Below, in pieces: positions 60,423-64,000 of a stretch of DNA of 64,000 nucleotides. The translations under genes and the position numbers were made by a program. Under the pieces are notes generated by a model that made no database searches, was not told where the DNA came from, and was given only the letters and a program-made list of their open reading frames with translations. The stretch spans positions 3,992,214-4,056,213 of the forward strand of contig NC_058058.1 of the NCBI RefSeq assembly GCF_020085105.1, given 5' to 3'. The first letter of the stretch is position 1. Each line of letters starts with the position of its first letter. The stretch comes from Siniperca chuatsi. Its lineage: Eukaryota > Chordata > Actinopteri > Centrarchiformes > Sinipercidae.

Positions 60423-63161
60423 CTAGTTAGATTTATTTTCAAGGGGTGTGCTTTCAGCTGCGGGAGGCGGAGCTGCTGAAGCCGCCTCCACCAGCGGGAC
60501 CTTCTCCTTCACCGGTGAGGCGGGAAGCGTCACAGCGGCGCTGGCGCTGGCAGGAGGGTCCTCAGCAGACGAAGAGGTGGGAGGCAGGGCGCCGCCGAAG
60601 CAGCGGGCGATCTCGTCAAAGGTCTTGCCCTTCGTCTCTGGGACTTTAATGAAGGTGAAGATGAAAAAGAGGACGAGGAAGGCCGTGAAGATGAGGAAGA
60701 CCCAAGGCCCGCACCACTCCTGAGGAGACAAGTGAGGGGAGTCAGAATTTTCTGAGTTCTCATGTTATAACTGAATGTGATATTTAAGAATATATATATA
60801 TATATACAGTATAATATATAATAGAGAAGGAAAAAGTAAAAAACAAAAGAGAAGAGGGCAGGAAAGGAAGGAAGGAAACAAAAAACTAAACTAGAAAGAA
60901 AATGTCTAATGTGATCTAATTTAAAGATTTTATATGATATAAAAGATTACAAAAGGTGAAATCAAACCAAGAAAAACAGCAGAACAAAAAGTTACAGCAA
61001 AAGAAGGCAAAGCAAAAGAAAAGACAATAATAGGAGTCCAAACTAAACCAGTTCAAACCAGGACGATCGCCTGTCCCTTACCACTAGTTTAGGGAAGCTC
61101 ATTCCAACCAGGAAGTTGGCCGTCCAATTGCAGCAGCCAGCCACAGCCATGGCTGCCGGGCGGGGCCCCTGGGAGAACAGCTCAGCCACAATGAACCATG
61201 GGATTGGACCGGGGCCCAGCTCAAACATAGCCACAAATAGCATGACAGCAAAGATGGCTATGTAGCTCATAGCTGGAATGTCCTTCTGCTCAGAGGGAGA
61301 AAAAGGGGAGAAGAAACATCAGACCATGGCATATACTATATATTCACTGATTGACAGAACTTTTTTTTTTAATTGAATGATTATCTAATGGTTAGTGAGA
61401 GCATCTGTTGGTGAATACGCAATACATTCAAGGCTATTCATAACATTTAATGTGTTGGTGCTTAACTGGTAGTGATGACTGCAACCTTGCATAAATTGTC
61501 CCTTAATTTTAGGTATTCATCAAAGACTGACTGGTTTGCTAATTGTTTTAGTTATAGTCTGATGGTTACTCTCTGCCATTCAAAAGTAGCTGCAACAATA
61601 TCACATTACATAATTAATTGTATTTGTATGTACAGTACTGTATGTGTATATAGTTTAGTTTAGATGCCTTGTTTGAGGAAACCCACTTTGGTTGTTGAGG
61701 GTGGGGAGAGAATAACTTGCCCACTTTCCTCAGCTGTTCTATCCCTCTTCAACCCTGTGATAGTGCTGAACTCACCAGCAGGAGGGAGATGGTCATAACC
61801 AGAGCGCTGACCGCCATTCCACCTAATCCCAGGAGGTGCAGAGTCCTCCGTCCTGCCTTCTCCACCAGGAAGAGCTACAGGACAGACACAGGAGGCAGTG
61901 ATGTGCTGCTGAATGTCCACAAACACATGCGGGAACAAAGACAAACACACTGATGTCACTCACAGAAACAACAGTGAAGATGGTGTTGACGATGCCGGCT
62001 CCAATGGTGGCGTAGATGGGCTTTTTCACACCGGCTGACTCAAAGATCCCTGTTGAGTAGTAGAACACCTGAGGGACACAGAGAGGATAGAAAAGAAAAA
62101 GGGAGGGATCGCGATTTACTTTTTGTTTTATAATTATACTTAAACAAATGTGTTATAAGTTATTTACTTTCTTGACCACCTCCAGCTTTCATATACCGAT
62201 TTTTTCAATAAGCACCATCTAGAACTATGCTTATGACCATCTCAATTTTATATAGATTCTAAGTCACTCTAAAGACAATTTTCAGTCAACTACTAACATT
62301 TTTGGGTATTTACCGTACATGACACTCTTATTCAGAGCCAATAACAGGTCCAATCATATAATCATGTTCACCTAGACTCTACTAAAATGCAATATATCCC
62401 CGACTCTGCCTCATACTGGGAGGATGTAGCTGACATTTGCCTCCTCAGTGATCCAGCTGGACAAAGTATTACAAAGTGACCTTTTTTACTCTCACTGAAT
62501 AGAGCGTGTGTTTAGTTTGAGTTATTACAGAACCTCAGTCTCTCTCTACTCTGACCTATCTGTGTTATACAGTTATGTATAGAGCCATATCTCACTGGAA
62601 TAGTCTGTCACACTTTATATTTAGAAGACAGAAGAGGAGACTCTAGACAGCAGCAACAAGAATTTTTTCAGTTTTTTAGTTCAATTTTTAGATGTAATAT
62701 GTTTAAAATGTGTTTGGTTTTTGTGTTAAAGTGATACTATATTAATAGGTGAGATTATTGTTTTAACTGTATGTACTGTATGTAGTGAACACGGTGATTA
62801 TACTATGGGTATGTTTTTTATTATTTAGAACGAGTAGATGTTGCCAGGGTAACAACTAATAAGGATCAGTAATGTGAACAGTAAATAAATATGTGTGTAA
62901 AAGCGTGTATTTGTATGTATGCCATCTGTGTGTGTGTGTGTGTGTGTGGACACGCTGCCTGTCGCTGACTCACAGCATTGATTCCTGACAGCTGCTGGGA
63001 GAGCTGCAGCATGACGGCGATGAGGAGGGGCTGTCGATACGCTGCTGAGCGGAAAAGCTCGGGGATGGTCACCTTCTTCTCCATGGCCATCTTGGCGCTC
63101 TCCTCCTTCATCTCCTGCATGTCTTTACTCACATCCTCGCTGCCACGCAGACGCACCAGCG
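60423..63161 (-). CDS. slc2a3: GLUT3 facilitative glucose transporter, last five coding exons (5' part beyond right edge)
   Basis: Plasma-membrane glucose uniporter of the major facilitator family. Coding exons in order: 62974-63161, 61964-62068, 61776-61874, 61082-61285, 60423-60719 (893 nt, 296 residues plus TAG, complement of 60423-60425), all GT-AG and in phase. Visible motifs: the central-loop end [15 protein letters not shown], the [10 protein letters not shown] helix-7 segment with the QLS triplet of glucose-type GLUTs, [29 protein letters not shown] in helix 10, and [12 protein letters not shown] after helix 12. GLUT3 is favoured over GLUT1 by [32 protein letters not shown] and the phc1 neighbour. 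The cytoplasmic tail is Ala/Pro-rich and differs from the human tail. Helices 1-6 are outside the window. Confidence 0.94.
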
Positions 63162-64000
63162 CTGTCAGCAGAACAGAAACACAATGTGTCTTTGTCTTTG
63201 ACAGATGTGGAGGGTTGTTGCTTTGGCACACAAACGTAAAGGCCGAGAACAGGAAAATGCTCTGTTGTGCTAACAGGTTGGTGATACTGAGTCAGTGCGC
63301 TAACACACTGGTGTAAAGCTCAAGCAGCGACAGTAAACAGTGGGCGACCACAATAAGTTATTATAAAATTGTAGAGCCTTCAATCGGCCAGAAAGTTCAG
63401 TACATAATCTTTTACAGTATATTCACATATAAACTGTAACTGAGGATTGGATTGTAATTCTTGATCTTGGAAATAGTTAAAAAATAATCTTAACACAAGG
63501 TCCACTAACTAACTTTTTTCATCGTAACCCCGGCAGCCATCTCCATGACAACTGAGCAAACTCCATTCCCTGCTGAAGACCATGAGATTTGGATGAAAGC
63601 TCTGGACAAAGCTGGTAGAAGCTATACCCCCTGTTAAGATTATTTTGTGGTACCTCTACAGCCATTTTAGCTTTAAAGTAGCAACAAGAGAGTAAGTAGA
63701 CCTTAAGTTGAAATTGTCAACTGCATTTTGTTTTTCTCTCAGTTGAACATAAATGACTGCTGTCTTTACAAACGGTTCTGATGTAAATAGATCAGTATAT
63801 TAAATGACCTGTCAATCATTTAGAAATGTCCAATATTGTGTTTTAAATATTTAATTGTGGGCAATCCTTTTGTCTACGGCCTAGTGGTTTAAAATGTTGA
63901 CCAGGTAATTGCAATATCCCTGGTTTGACTTCAGGCGGGAACCCTCGTTGCATGTCCTCTCCCATCTCTCTCTCCCCTCAGTTCTTAAAGTTCTCCACTG
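63162..64000 (-). other. slc2a3 intron, right edge, nothing recognised
   Basis: Follows the acceptor of the exon ending at 63161. I looked for the preceding GLUT exon (helices 4-6, with the PESPR motif) and did not find it here. Confidence 0.6.

Overview
The window is vertebrate nuclear DNA and almost certainly from a teleost, probably a percomorph. Coding sequence sits in short exons with GT-AG introns. The introns carry long CA/TG microsatellites, L2-type LINE and Tc1-type transposon remnants, and several dispersed repeat types I know from fish genomes. The four proteins read as fish orthologues of human CLCN1, STYK1, PHC1 and SLC2A3. I used no database search. Exons were delimited by reading codons across splice sites, and in all four genes the splice phases agree from exon to exon, with one exception in phc1.

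Layout, left to right. (1) 132-23066, minus strand: clcn1, the muscle ClC-1 chloride channel. Fifteen coding exons cover the N-terminus and the whole membrane domain; the C-terminal CBS part lies beyond the left edge. (2) 23067-29698: a 6.6-kb divergent intergenic region with a (CG)(CA) tract, a tRNA-derived SINE-like unit, a diverged three-unit repeat and a telomere-like dispersed repeat. (3) 29699-36135, plus strand: styk1/NOK, complete, nine coding exons, 435 residues, a single-pass membrane protein with a kinase-like domain. (4) 36136-40836: a convergent 3' region shared with phc1. (5) 40837-51207 (5' exon near 53.3-53.5 kb), minus strand: phc1, a Polycomb PRC1 subunit, 14 coding exons including the FCS zinc finger and SAM domain. 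(6) 53.6-60.4 kb: no gene seen; part is probably the slc2a3 3' UTR. (7) 60423-63161, minus strand: the last five coding exons of slc2a3 (GLUT3); its 5' part lies beyond the right edge.

These are four independent vertebrate genes, not an operon. In human, as I recall, STYK1, PHC1 and SLC2A3 all lie on 12p13, whereas CLCN1 is on 7q34, so the window joins a 12p13-like block to clcn1.

Main points of interest: the styk1 kinase domain has lost every canonical catalytic residue (Gly loop, beta-3 Lys to Arg, HRD Asp to Asn, catalytic-loop Asn to Ser, DFG Asp to Gly). There is a decayed duplicate of a clcn1 exon piece about 280 bp from the real exon. ClC-1 has a histidine-rich cytoplasmic N-terminus. 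phc1 has an apparent 1-nt frameshift at a G homopolymer. Very long sense-strand pyrimidine tracts abut several 3' splice sites.
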